Positions 35,979-44,683 of a stretch of DNA of 64,000 nucleotides are shown piece by piece (the first letter of the stretch is position 1; every line of letters begins with the position of its first letter). Source of the stretch: CAWAVN01 sp963825075 (GTDB lineage Bacteria > Planctomycetota > Planctomycetia > Planctomycetales > Planctomycetaceae); the NCBI GenBank assembly GCA_963825075.1, contig CAWGRX010000022.1, positions 1-64,000 on the forward strand. The letters are read 5' to 3'. The notes beneath the pieces are model-generated. The model had not been told where the DNA came from, did no database searches, and was given only the letters and a program-made list of their open reading frames with translations. The translations under genes were made by a program, and so were the position numbers.

Positions 35979-36943
35979 GTGCACTCCGCGGGCACCAGAA
36001 ACTGCACGCTGAAAAGCCGCTCGGCATCGCACCAGACGCGGCGGACGGTTAAACCCGCTTGGGCGGCGAGGTCGGCGAAGTAGTGCAGGCTGTATTTGTA
36101 GGAGTTCTCGGTGTGGATGGTTTCGCCCTCGGCGAACTCGAACTCCATGCCCGCGATGGAAAGCGTTTGCTCTTCGGTGGAGACGAGGTAGATTTCCACC
36201 CGGCTTTCGCGCTCGTTGAAAATCGCCCGGTGCTCGAAATGATGAACGGGGATGTCGGCGTCCAGTTCGCGGTTGATGCGGTGCAGCAGATTGAGATTGA
36301 ACCGGGCCGTCACGCCTTGCTCATCATCGTAAGCCGCTTTGAGGATCTCGCGGAACTTGGGCAGATCGACGCCAATGAGAATACCCCCACTGCCGCCGGC
36401 GAGCTGCCGCATTTGTTTGAGCAGCCCCGCCGCGCGGGCCGGCGGGAAATTGCCAATCGTCGAGCCAGGAAAATACACAATCGTGCGGCCTGGATTCTTT
36501 TGCAGCTTGGGCAAAGCGAAGGGCCTGGTGAAATCGGCGCACACCGGGCGGATTTGCAAGTGCGGATAATGGTCCGCCAGCCGATCCGCCGTTTGCTCTA
36601 AATGCTCGCGGGAGATGTCCACGGGCACGTAAACGGAATGGTCATCCAAGCGGTCCAGAAGCAGCCGGGATTTCAAACTGCTGCCGCTGCCGTATTCCAC
36701 CAAGACGCACCCCGGCCCGAAGGCGTCGGCCATGTCGTCGGCGTGGTCTTCCATGATTTGGAGTTCGGTGCGAGTGAGATAATACTCGTCCAACTCGCAA
36801 ATCTGATCGAACAGTTGCGACCCGGCTTCATCATAAAAGTATTTGCAGGGCAGAACCTTGGGCGATTGCAGCAACCCCGCGAGGACGTCCCAGCGGAATT
36901 GCTCGGTGCTGAGGGCTTCTGCTTGGGTGAGAAAAGGAGTCAT
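35960..36943 (-). CDS. egtD: EgtD-like L-histidine N-alpha-methyltransferase
   Basis: From ATG 36943 the protein has 327 residues, the normal EgtD length; further upstream Mets give an atypical tail. The methyltransferase core is clear: LVEYGSGSSLKSRLLLDRL (AdoMet binding), YVPVDISREHLEQ, VYFPGSTIGNFPP, and the later region HFEHRAIFNERESRVEIYLV with the conserved Asn/Arg for histidine binding. EgtD makes hercynine, the first step of ergothioneine synthesis. No EgtB partner was seen in the window. The C-terminal residues GERPV come from the repeat element at 35866-35978, so the tail may differ from relatives. Confidence 0.88.
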   Translation of the reverse strand: MTPFLTQAEALSTEQFRWDVLAGLLQSPKVLPCKYFYDEAGSQLFDQICELDEYYLTRTELQIMEDHADDMADAFGPGCVLVEYGSGSSLKSRLLLDRLDDHSVYVPVDISREHLEQTADRLADHYPHLQIRPVCADFTRPFALPKLQKNPGRTIVYFPGSTIGNFPPARAAGLLKQMRQLAGGSGGILIGVDLPKFREILKAAYDDEQGVTARFNLNLLHRINRELDADIPVHHFEHRAIFNERESRVEIYLVSTEEQTLSIAGMEFEFAEGETIHTENSYKYSLHYFADLAAQAGLTVRRVWCDAERLFSVQFLVPAECTGERPV

Positions 36944-37686
36944 CCTGAGCCGCGCTTTCTCCTGGCTGACGACGGGAATTGGGGAACGAATCCGGCGGAT
37001 CCGGGGTCCGGAAGTTGTTGTGATTGTAGAAATCCTACGCCAGAGAACCACCCCGCGGTTTATGAACATTGAATAAACGCCAAATTTCCCGCCAAATTGC
37101 GGAAGCCCCCGGATGGCTGGCTCCGGCAAATGCGGGTTTCCCGTCCGCCGAAGCCCGGTTTTGAGGATTTTCCCCTTTTTTCAAACCGAATCGGAAAATC
37201 CAGTCATTGACCCATCCCGTCGCCTCTCGATAAAATCGCGAACATGAGTTCCCCAGTGGACCCTTTTTGGTGCAAACGAAACATTGATTAAAACATGCCC
37301 CCTCACCCTTTCCACCAAGCGGAGAGGGGACAAAGCCTTACTGCAATTGAAGTCAAGCGAATTTCAAAGACGCGTTCACGGCCCTCACAAGCGACGTTAA
37401 CCAATTCCCTTTAACTTTTGACTTAGCGTCGCTCGAGAAATTACTGTCCGGACATCAGCCGGAACGCGCTAGCGTCCGGTTATCTCCGTGAACCGGGGCG
37501 GACCACCCTGCGGGCGGTGCCCCCCAGCGGCTCATCAATGCGACAATTGTCCTTCGAGTGATCCTAAGGCAGAGCCGGAATCCCACCGACCAATTGAATC
37601 CAGTCGAAGACACTGCCTTTCGACTTGTTCTTTGACCTTTGACTTAAACATTTTCTTCGCCGACCGGTTCCGCCGGAGAGTTGACT
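36944..37686. other. Gap upstream of two divergent genes
   Basis: About 740 bases between egtD (leftward) and the FHA protein (rightward). Short frames here show no domain. A run of poly-pyrimidine around 37,160-37,180 and a GTGGACC-rich segment do not form recognised sites. The right part holds a MITE-like repeat (37422-37568). Confidence 0.5.
37422..37568 (-). repeat. MITE-like long-palindrome element, copy B
   Basis: The ~147-base element starts CTTAGCGTCGCTCGAGAAAT and ends TTCGAGTGATCCTAAG. It is an inverted near-copy of 26189-26336, including the GC-rich core CCACCCTGCGGGCGGTGCC. Confidence 0.8.
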
Positions 37687-39469
37687 GTGGCCTTTTTGAA
37701 AGTCATTCGCGGGGCGATCCCCGGCCAGATTCTGGAACTGCACGGCGAACGCATGGTGATGGGCCGCCATCCCAATTGCCAGATCGTGTTGGATAACGCT
37801 GCGGTGAGCCGGCATCATGCGCAGATTTTAGAGAGCCACGGGCATTTTTATGTGGAGGATCTCCGTAGCCGCAATCACACCTATCTCAACGGGACCCGCA
37901 TCGAAGGCCGGGCCGAGATTCAGGATGGGGACGAGATCAAAGTCTGCGACGTGGGGTTTCGGTTCCACGTGCAAAATCCGCCGCCGGACTCCGCCCCGCC
38001 CCCCACTCCGGTGATGCGCAAAGGCGATACCAGCGTGTTTTTGGGCGGCAAGGACCAACCCAGAAGCCGGCCCCGGAGCGATCTGGTCGGCAGCGTGACG
38101 ATCACCGGCAACGTGGTCCGCTCCCCAGTGCCCCAGAAGAAAGGTGACGAGGTCAGCGCCTCGTCCATCATCAGCACAATGGACGTGGGGGGCGGCAGCA
38201 GCAACCTCCGGCTCAGCGTGAAACCTGAAGTCAAGCTGCGGGCGATTATGGACATCGGCAACGCCTTGTCCCGCGTGCTGACGTTGGAAGATGTCTCCAA
38301 GGAGCTCTTGGACAAGCTGTTCGAGATTTTCCCGCAAGCCGACGAAGGCTTCGTGATGCTCAGGGAAACGGAAAGCCCGGATCTCTCGCTAGAGGCCACG
38401 AAATCCCGCCGGGACGGGGAGGACGCCGCCATCGGGCAAAGCATGACGATCGTCCGCCAGGCGCTCGAGACCAAAGAGGCGATTTTCGAGCGCCGATGCC
38501 GTCTCCGATGAGCGGTTCCGCTCCAGCGACAGCGTTCCGTCCCTCAAAATCCATTCCATGATGTGCGTACCCTTGATGTCCAAGGACGATCAGCCGATGG
38601 GCGTGATTCAAATCGCCACCCACAACGTCCGGCAGAAGTTTTTGCAGGACGATTTGGATTTGCTGGCGAGTGTTGCTTCGCAGGCGACCTTGGCGGTGGA
38701 GAACTCCCGCTTGCACGAGGAATTGGTCCATCAGCGGGAGATTCAACGGGATTTGGAAGTCGCCACGCAAATCCAGTTGGGCTTTCTGCCGAATCAAAGG
38801 CCGGTCATCAAAGGCTACGAGTTTTACGACTATTACGAACCGGCCCAGAGCGTGGGCGGCGATTATTTCGATTACGTCCCGCTCCGCAACAAACACGTGG
38901 CGATCGCGGCGGCGGACGTGGCGGGAAAGGGCATCCCGGCGGCGCTGTTGATGGCCCGGCTGTATTCGGCGGCCCGGTTTCATCTGCTCACGAAACCTTC
39001 CGTCGCCAAGGCCATGACCGGACTCAACCGCGAAATCGCTTCGAGCGGATTGGGGTTCCGGTTTATCACCTGCGTGATCGCGGTGCTCAATCCCAAAGCC
39101 CACGAACTCACGATCGCCAATGCCGGCCACATGCCGCCTTTGCTCCGGCACGCGGGCGGCGAGGTCGAACAGGTGGCCCGAGAGGTCGGCGGCCTGCCCT
39201 TGGGCGTGAAGCCCGATCAGGTCTTTCGCGAGACCGTCGTGCCCTTGAAACCGGGCGATACGTTCGTCGCCTTCACCGACGGGATCACCGAAGCGATGAA
39301 CCCCAAACTCGATCTCTACGGCGTGAAACTTCTAAGCCAGTATCTCGCCGACGGCCCGGAAAATCCGGAAGAACTCGTCCAAGGCGTCATTCAGGACGTG
39401 GAAACCTTCAGCCACGGCCATCCGCAAACCGACGACATGTGCCTCGTCTGCCTCCGCCGCGTTGACTGA
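37687..39469 (+). CDS. FHA-GAF-PP2C (RsbU-like) serine phosphatase, one frameshift
   Basis: GTG 37687 has a GGAGA ribosome site; TTG 37681 is an alternative. An FHA domain occupies about residues 24-80 (VMGRHPNCQIVLDNAAVSRH, then LRSRNHTYLNGTRI). A GAF-like domain follows (DIGNALSRVLTLEDVSKELL). Near 38,491 the frame shifts by one base, then reads SADAVSDERFRSSDSV and MMCVPLMSKDDQPMGVIQIA. The C-terminal PP2C/SpoIIE domain has ATQIQLGFLPNQRP, VGGDYFDYVPLRNKHVAIAA, DVAGKGIPAALLMARLYSAA and FTDGITEAMN, which supply the metal Asp and Gly residues. Such proteins dephosphorylate anti-sigma-factor antagonists in response to phosphorylated partners bound by FHA. Length would be ~594 residues. Confidence 0.85.
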
Positions 39470-39478
39470 GGAATTTCA

Positions 39479-39715
39479 ATGACGATGGAATCGCCCGCCG
39501 ATCGATTCTTGAGGTTTCTCGTGCAAGGATTCTGCGGAGCTGCCCTGGCGGCGGCGATCGCAGTCTGCGTACTGTTGTTCTGGTTCACAACGATGAATTG
39601 GCTGATTGTGGGGCTTGCCGGAATAACGGGCTTTGCCTTAGGGGGCATTTTGGGAGAAAATGCGACCGAGTTTTTTGAATTGGCTCTTCGGGTGGATTCA
39701 TCCGTAGCGGCATGA
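39479..39715 (+). CDS. Small two-helix membrane protein (78 aa)
   Basis: The start at 39479 (MTMESPADRFLRFLVQGFCG) follows a GAGGAA ribosome site and the stop of the phosphatase gene by 9 bases. Two hydrophobic spans are visible: GFCGAALAAAIAVCVLLFWF and WLIVGLAGITGFALGGILGE. It probably shares a transcript with the upstream phosphatase. No family is recognised, and it may simply be a small membrane accessory. Confidence 0.6.
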   Translation: MTMESPADRFLRFLVQGFCGAALAAAIAVCVLLFWFTTMNWLIVGLAGITGFALGGILGENATEFFELALRVDSSVAA

Positions 39716-39902
39716 GCCCATTTCAATCGCTGTCGTCGGATCGACGCTTCCACGATCCCTATAACCCTCGCAGCCTCTCCAATCGTTGCGATTCCACTCA
39801 ATTCGGGACCTCTAGGTCGCAATATGGGTGGTTTAGGCAGGCGGCACAATGTAATCTGGAGGGGAATGTCATCCGTTTTCCCCAATTTGCATTTTGCCCG
39901 CC

Positions 39903-41081
39903 ATGTTCGTGCATCAACATCAACTCGAATACCTCCTGGAATCGGACGATTACACCTCCGAAACCCGCCGGCAGGCGGAAATTGAAAACCTCTTTCTGCC
40001 AGCCTGGCATCTGGGGGCCACGAAATCCGAACTGCCCAAGGATGGCGACTTCATGACGCTGGATTTCCTCGGCCATCCGATCATTCTTCGCCGGGCCGGG
40101 GGGAAATACCATGCTGTCGAAAATCTGTGTTGCCATCGGCATTGCGTGATCACCTCGAAACCCCGGGGGAACTGCCCCGTCATCCGTTGCCAATATCATG
40201 GCTGGGAATTTGATGAATCGGGCCGCACCGGCCGAATTCCCGATGCGGGCTGCTTTCGCCCCTGGGACCGCGAGAACGCTCGGCTTCGCACGTTCCGGGT
40301 CGAGACCTGCGGGGATTTGATTTTCGTCGCCTTGAGCGAAGGCGCCCCGCCGCTCCGGGAATTCTTGTCGCCTTATGTCGAGGTGATCGAGACGCACTTT
40401 GCCACTCCGGACTGGCAACTGAAAGATATTTGGGAATACGACTGCCCCAGCAATTGGAAAGTCCCGGCGGAAAATACCTTGGAGACGTATCACATCCCGC
40501 ACGTGCATACGAAATCGTTCAACGGGATTTATCCCAGCGAGCAGCGGATCGAGCACATTCTCCATCCCCGCTACACCGCCATCGAATACGACAGCAGCGA
40601 ATCGCCCGACCTCGCCGCTTGGCAGCCCCGCCTGGCCCGCTGGTTGGGGGCCGATCCTTCCAGCATCCATTGGCATCGGCACATCCATCCGCACACGATT
40701 GTGTCGGGTTCGGCTCTGTTTAGTTACATCGTCAACTACCTGCCCGTCGCCCCCGACCGCACGCGGGTCCGCCTGCGGATGTATTCGTACCGCGGAACCC
40801 GGCGGAATCCCTGGGCCAGGTACATTGCCTGGGTTTTGGGGATCTTCAGCCGGCGGACGATGCGACGCATCATGGGGGAGGATTTGAGCATTTTCGCCGA
40901 CCAGCAGCGCGGCCTGTCGGCGAGCCGGCACAAAGGCGTGATCGGCACCCGCGAAGAGCGGATTTACGTCTTCCAGCGATACGTTTTGGAAAAACTCGGC
41001 CGTCCCGTTCCCGAACCCACCATCCCGCTCCAAGCCGCCGAGCAGTCTTCCCCGTCCCAGCCCGTCCTGGGCGGCCAATAG
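39903..41081 (+). CDS. Rieske non-haem iron oxygenase, large subunit type
   Basis: ATG 39903 is preferred; the frame also opens at TTG 39894. The Rieske cluster motif is C76-C77-H78 and C96QYH99 (CxH...CxxH), in CQYHGWEF. The catalytic domain keeps the metal triad region ENTLETYHIPHVH (about residues 196-208). Length (~392) and layout match alpha subunits of ring-hydroxylating or choline-monooxygenase-type oxygenases. No ferredoxin, reductase or beta subunit is adjacent, so it must use partners encoded elsewhere. Its substrate is unknown. It lies upstream of the ACP/C45 fusion and GH3-like genes. Confidence 0.85.
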   Translation: MFVHQHQLEYLLESDDYTSETRRQAEIENLFLPAWHLGATKSELPKDGDFMTLDFLGHPIILRRAGGKYHAVENLCCHRHCVITSKPRGNCPVIRCQYHGWEFDESGRTGRIPDAGCFRPWDRENARLRTFRVETCGDLIFVALSEGAPPLREFLSPYVEVIETHFATPDWQLKDIWEYDCPSNWKVPAENTLETYHIPHVHTKSFNGIYPSEQRIEHILHPRYTAIEYDSSESPDLAAWQPRLARWLGADPSSIHWHRHIHPHTIVSGSALFSYIVNYLPVAPDRTRVRLRMYSYRGTRRNPWARYIAWVLGIFSRRTMRRIMGEDLSIFADQQRGLSASRHKGVIGTREERIYVFQRYVLEKLGRPVPEPTIPLQAAEQSSPSQPVLGGQ

Positions 41082-41324
41082 AGATGGCGAGCTTTTGAAA
41101 TCAGCGAGTATTGTTGTGAAATTCATCCATTCTTCATAGAATCGTGGCAAAATACGCAGGTTGGGTGAAATCCCGGTCCCGGTTTGATGGAATGGTCCGG
41201 CCGGATTGCCCGTTGGTCCTCTGACACAATCCTGCGGAAATTGACACGCCCACCCAGCGGAAACGGAGCACGCAACTGCTTGTCATTTTTGTGTTTATGT
41301 TACGGTGCTCTTGAAGGGTCCCTC

Positions 41325-42752
41325 ATGCCGGTTTCCTCCGATTCCTCCACGCGGGACGCTCTGCAATTTTTCCTCCTGGATGAAATCGCCCGCCTCACTC
41401 AATATCCCCGAACCATGCTCCAGCCGGATTGGGATCTCGATCACGATCTCCGGCTGGATTGGGTGATGAAAGGGCAACTTCTCGAATCCTTTCTTCGTAA
41501 GGGACCGGGAAATATCGCTGCGGAAAACCTGCGTCCGTTTCATTTCGATGAACTCCACACGGTCGCGGATCTAATCGGCTTGGCCATGGGCAGTCATAAG
41601 CCCTGTCTATCAAGCACCTTGCAGTCGGCTGCCGAGGATCCCGCAGAGTTCCCGCTGCCCATCGTGCCCATGTCGGGGACGCCCTATGAAATGGGCCTCG
41701 CGCACGCGACCTCGCAGGGGTTTGCCATTTTGCGGGTGATGCGGAAAATCGCCGAGGTTATCGGCCCCCGCCTGGACAACCTGCCCGAACTGGAAGATGT
41801 ACTCGCCAAGCGGGACCGGTATTTTTCGCCTTCCGAACTCGAAGAACTCGAAGGAGCTGCCGAGGGCATGGGCTTGCCCATTCGCCATATGATCGCTCTC
41901 AACGTCGGCCTCTATCCCGAATACATCCCCGGCTGCACGCAGTTCGCGGTGACGGCCCGGCGGAACCCAGACGCCGGCCTCGTGCACGCCGTCAACGAAG
42001 ATTCGCCCGTGGCCTTGATGCTCCGCGAGGAACTCACCCGTATGGTGCACGTCCGTCGGCCGGAGTCGGGCATTCCCTGTTTGACGTTTAGTATTGTTGG
42101 TCAGATCGGAGGACTCAACGGGATCAACGCAGCGGGGATCGCCGTCAGCAGCACAATCCTGCTCGATTGTCCGCTCCGGCAGGAGACGCGCTACGGCTGC
42201 GTGCATCCGATTCTGGTCGCGCGGATTCTGGAAAATGCTGACTCCCTGGAAGCCGCGGTGGAGATCGTCAAAAACTCCGAGCGGGCCGGGGCGTGGAGTC
42301 TGTGTATCAGCCATGCCGAGACCGACCGCTTGTGTTATCTGGAATACGATGGAGCCAGGCTCGCCGTCCGCACGGATATAAATCATCTCGCCACCTCGAA
42401 CCATTGCTTGCTGTTAAAGCCCATAAAGCCCGCTCCCGCGCATTCCCGCCACCGTCTGGGACGATTGACCGAACTTTTGGATTTAGGCCAAGGCCGACCA
42501 CTTTCCGTTTCCCATGCCCGCAAGGTGCTTAGGGATCGGTATGATCCGAGCCGGGGCCGGGAGACGCGGTTTCCCACGATGAGCACGCTCCGCCGGGTGG
42601 ACAACCAAGGCAGCATTGTGATGCGCCCCGCCCAAGGCGAACTCTGGATCACCCCCGGCCCGATGGCGGAATCCGACGCCGACCGCTACCACCGAATCGA
42701 CGTGCAAAAACTCCTCACCATGCCCGAACCACAAGAACTCCAACAGGTGTGA
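41325..42752 (+). CDS. Fusion of an ACP-like domain and a C45 peptidase/acyltransferase domain
   Basis: ATG 41325 has a GAAGGG ribosome site; upstream codons look non-coding. Residues 1-90 resemble a polyketide acyl carrier protein (IARLTQYPRTMLQPDWDLDH, DLRLD...), but the attachment Ser is replaced: D45-W46 stands where DS is expected. Residues ~110-475 resemble peptidase C45 / acyl-CoA:6-APA acyltransferase: PGCTQFAV with nucleophile C204, then NEDSPVALMLREELTRM. C45 enzymes are often self-cleaving Ntn hydrolases, with cleavage before the Cys. The fusion suggests an acyl-transfer or amide-hydrolysis role on a lipid-like product. The substrate is unknown. The gene ends 70 bases before an intergenic hairpin. 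Confidence 0.7.
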   Translation: MPVSSDSSTRDALQFFLLDEIARLTQYPRTMLQPDWDLDHDLRLDWVMKGQLLESFLRKGPGNIAAENLRPFHFDELHTVADLIGLAMGSHKPCLSSTLQSAAEDPAEFPLPIVPMSGTPYEMGLAHATSQGFAILRVMRKIAEVIGPRLDNLPELEDVLAKRDRYFSPSELEELEGAAEGMGLPIRHMIALNVGLYPEYIPGCTQFAVTARRNPDAGLVHAVNEDSPVALMLREELTRMVHVRRPESGIPCLTFSIVGQIGGLNGINAAGIAVSSTILLDCPLRQETRYGCVHPILVARILENADSLEAAVEIVKNSERAGAWSLCISHAETDRLCYLEYDGARLAVRTDINHLATSNHCLLLKPIKPAPAHSRHRLGRLTELLDLGQGRPLSVSHARKVLRDRYDPSRGRETRFPTMSTLRRVDNQGSIVMRPAQGELWITPGPMAESDADRYHRIDVQKLLTMPEPQELQQV

Positions 42753-42806
42753 TAGAATTTTTGGACCATGTTTTTGCCTTTACGCCGAAGGTGTTACACA
42801 ACAAAG

Positions 42807-42840
42807 CCCAGGGTAAGCGGCACAGCCGCGCCACCCTGGG
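42807..42840. repeat. Intergenic hairpin repeat
   Basis: CCCAGGGT (42807-42814) pairs with ACCCTGGG (42833-42840). A related hairpin (ACCCAGAGTGCGCTTCGCGA) lies at about 44,597-44,620, on the other side of the IS110 element. The stretch 42780-42910 also holds two copies of a TTACGCC(A/G)AAGG(C/T)GTTA(T/C)AC sequence. Confidence 0.65.
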
Positions 42841-43256
42841 TATAGGTTTCCAAACAGGGCTTACGCCAAAGGCGTTATACAATTCGCGTAGTTCATGTAT
42901 AACGCCTGTTATGTAGAGAGTCGTCAAGTGTTATTGGCCGGTATTCGCTTTTGCAACCTGTTATTCAGTCGTTTCCGCGTTGGGAAAGACTATTTCGTCC
43001 GTTCGCGAAGCGATCGGTTTGTCCTAAAATGGAAGTCGGATCACACTTCGGCGCGGGGATGTGCCCAAGACGTTATCGATCTCGACTTCCGGGTACGGTG
43101 GGCAATGCGAAGTTCGGTTTTTACTTTCTCTTCGACTCAGTTTGCGTTCGCGTTTTTGTTACAATTTTCTTGCCCGGTGAAACGGAGTTGGGCTCTGCTG
43201 GGGAGCAACCCAACGAGGGATAGCCGGGTCAGGGCGGGAAGAATATCTCCTGCCGG

Positions 43257-43288
43257 GCCCCGGATTTTTTCAAAACCGGGGGCTTTTT
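43257..43288 (+). terminator. Stem-loop followed by T-run inside the IS110 element
   Basis: GCCCCGG (43257-43263) pairs with CCGGGG (43276-43281), then GGCTTTTT. It works on the plus strand, opposite to the transposase, and could end an antisense RNA or block read-through from outside. Confidence 0.5.
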
Positions 43289-43332
43289 CATTTGCATTCT
43301 TTTTGTCCTGCCATGCCTTAAAAAACCCATCG

Positions 43333-44466
43333 TCAAGCCACCTTTCGTTTTCGCTCCGCTTTGATCTCGTCGAACTCATCGACAAGTTCGTCGAGTTCTT
43401 GCGAGCGGGCCGCGTGCCACATCGTAATCGCCAGCTTTCGCATCACGGCCACAATCGCCACTTTGCTCCGCTTCTGCGTGCCGCGCTTGATGCGTTCATA
43501 GGTGTCCTTCCACTTGTCCGTGCATCGGATCGCCGTCCAGGCCGCCTGGCACAACACATGCCGCACCTGAGAGGGTCCCTGACGCGTGATCCGTCCTTTG
43601 CGATCGTCGCATTCGCCCGATTCAAATGCGGACGGGGCCAGGCCCAGATAGGCCGCCAACTGCCGACGGTTGGCAAAGCGATTCAGGTCGCCGATCTCGG
43701 TCAGAAAGATCATTGCCGTCAACGTGCCCACGCCCTTCATCAATTTGAGTTTGCGAAACGCGTTGGCATAGCGCTTTTTCTTGGCAAGTTCCCCGATGAC
43801 CTTGTCCAAGGTTTTCAGCTGCTCAGAATACGAGACGTACAACTCGACGAGGCCCGCCAACACAGCCCGCACACCCGGCAGCAGATGCCCCTCGTCACCG
43901 GCGGCAACCGCCGACAGCCAGGCCACGCTCCGCTTCGACCAGTCGCCGCTGTTGGTGAACCACGCGGGAAACGACAATTTGGACCGTTTGGCCAAACAAC
44001 GAATCTGGTTTTTGATCTGCGTCCGCTGCCTCGCCAACGACAACCGCAACCGCAGCGGCTCGCGGTCGTCGCGGGTCTCGGGATCGGGAACCCAGACCGC
44101 CGGCAACTTGCGTCCCGCCAACACCGAGGCCCGCACCTCATCCAGAATCATCTCGGCATCCTTCTCGTCCGTCTTGTTCTTTCGCCGATGCGTCGTGTGC
44201 GGCAGATGCGTCGGCGCCAAGACGTGACACTCGACGCCGGCCTCCGTCAGATCGTCATACAAGCCGAACCCCGATCCGCTCGCCTCGTAAGCGAACACGA
44301 TCCGCTGAGAATCGCGCTCCCGCGCAAACTCCTTCAGCCATTCGATCATCTCCGCCGCATCGGATGTCTGAAAAGATTTCTTCACCGGCTTGCCCTTGTC
44401 GACGGCAACCTTCAAAAGCATCGAACAATCGTGCAAATCACACCCAATCATGGTAACCTTGCTCAT
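43333..44466 (-). CDS. IS110 family transposase (DEDD recombinase)
   Basis: The 377-residue frame begins MSKVTMIGCDLHDCSMLLKV; D9 in MIGCDLH is the first acidic residue, and the RuvC-like domain continues with VFAYEASGSGFG (Glu) and KTDEKDAEMI (Asp pair). The C-terminal Transposase_20 domain has MKGVGTLTAMIFLTEIGDLN, AAYLGLAPSAFESGECDDRK (Ser nucleophile region) and QVRHVLCQAAWTAI. Both domains are intact and the frame is uninterrupted. The start at 44466 has a GAGGA ribosome site. These enzymes use a small RNA encoded in the element to choose target and donor sites. Confidence 0.93.
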   Translation of the reverse strand: MSKVTMIGCDLHDCSMLLKVAVDKGKPVKKSFQTSDAAEMIEWLKEFARERDSQRIVFAYEASGSGFGLYDDLTEAGVECHVLAPTHLPHTTHRRKNKTDEKDAEMILDEVRASVLAGRKLPAVWVPDPETRDDREPLRLRLSLARQRTQIKNQIRCLAKRSKLSFPAWFTNSGDWSKRSVAWLSAVAAGDEGHLLPGVRAVLAGLVELYVSYSEQLKTLDKVIGELAKKKRYANAFRKLKLMKGVGTLTAMIFLTEIGDLNRFANRRQLAAYLGLAPSAFESGECDDRKGRITRQGPSQVRHVLCQAAWTAIRCTDKWKDTYERIKRGTQKRSKVAIVAVMRKLAITMWHAARSQELDELVDEFDEIKAERKRKVA

Positions 44467-44683
44467 GGCCAGTCCTCGCTGAAAAGAATCGTTAGAAACC
44501 GATCACTATTAAGCGAGTGTACTGGCCTTTCTTACGTCCCGACAACTGGTCTCTACATGATGACTTCGGCGTAGAAGGCTCTTAATATCACGCTAACCCA
44601 GAGTGCGCTTCGCGACTCTGGGCTTTGGGATATAACCGCGTTGCGGTAAATAAAGTCACCCCCCGATTTCCACAAAACCATTT

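Larger units (their letters stand above)
42905..44565 (-). mobile_element. IS110/IS1111 family element (borders approximate)
   Basis: A DEDD-type transposase gene is bounded by a 9-bp subterminal inverted repeat ATGTAGAGA (42911-42919) and its complement (44550-44558), as in the IS1111 group. True ends are uncertain by a few bases because this family makes no target duplication. A ~410-base non-coding stretch (42920-43332) lies downstream of the transposase inside the element, where IS1111 elements carry a guide (seek/bridge) RNA. Confidence 0.7.

Noticed and set aside
39798..41150. Leftward open frame of 450 codons opposite the Rieske oxygenase
   Set aside because: The plus-strand frame has intact Rieske and iron-site motifs, so this is a shadow.
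42895..44574. Rightward open frame of 559 codons across the IS110 transposase
   Set aside because: It is antisense to an intact IS110 transposase and contains no domain.
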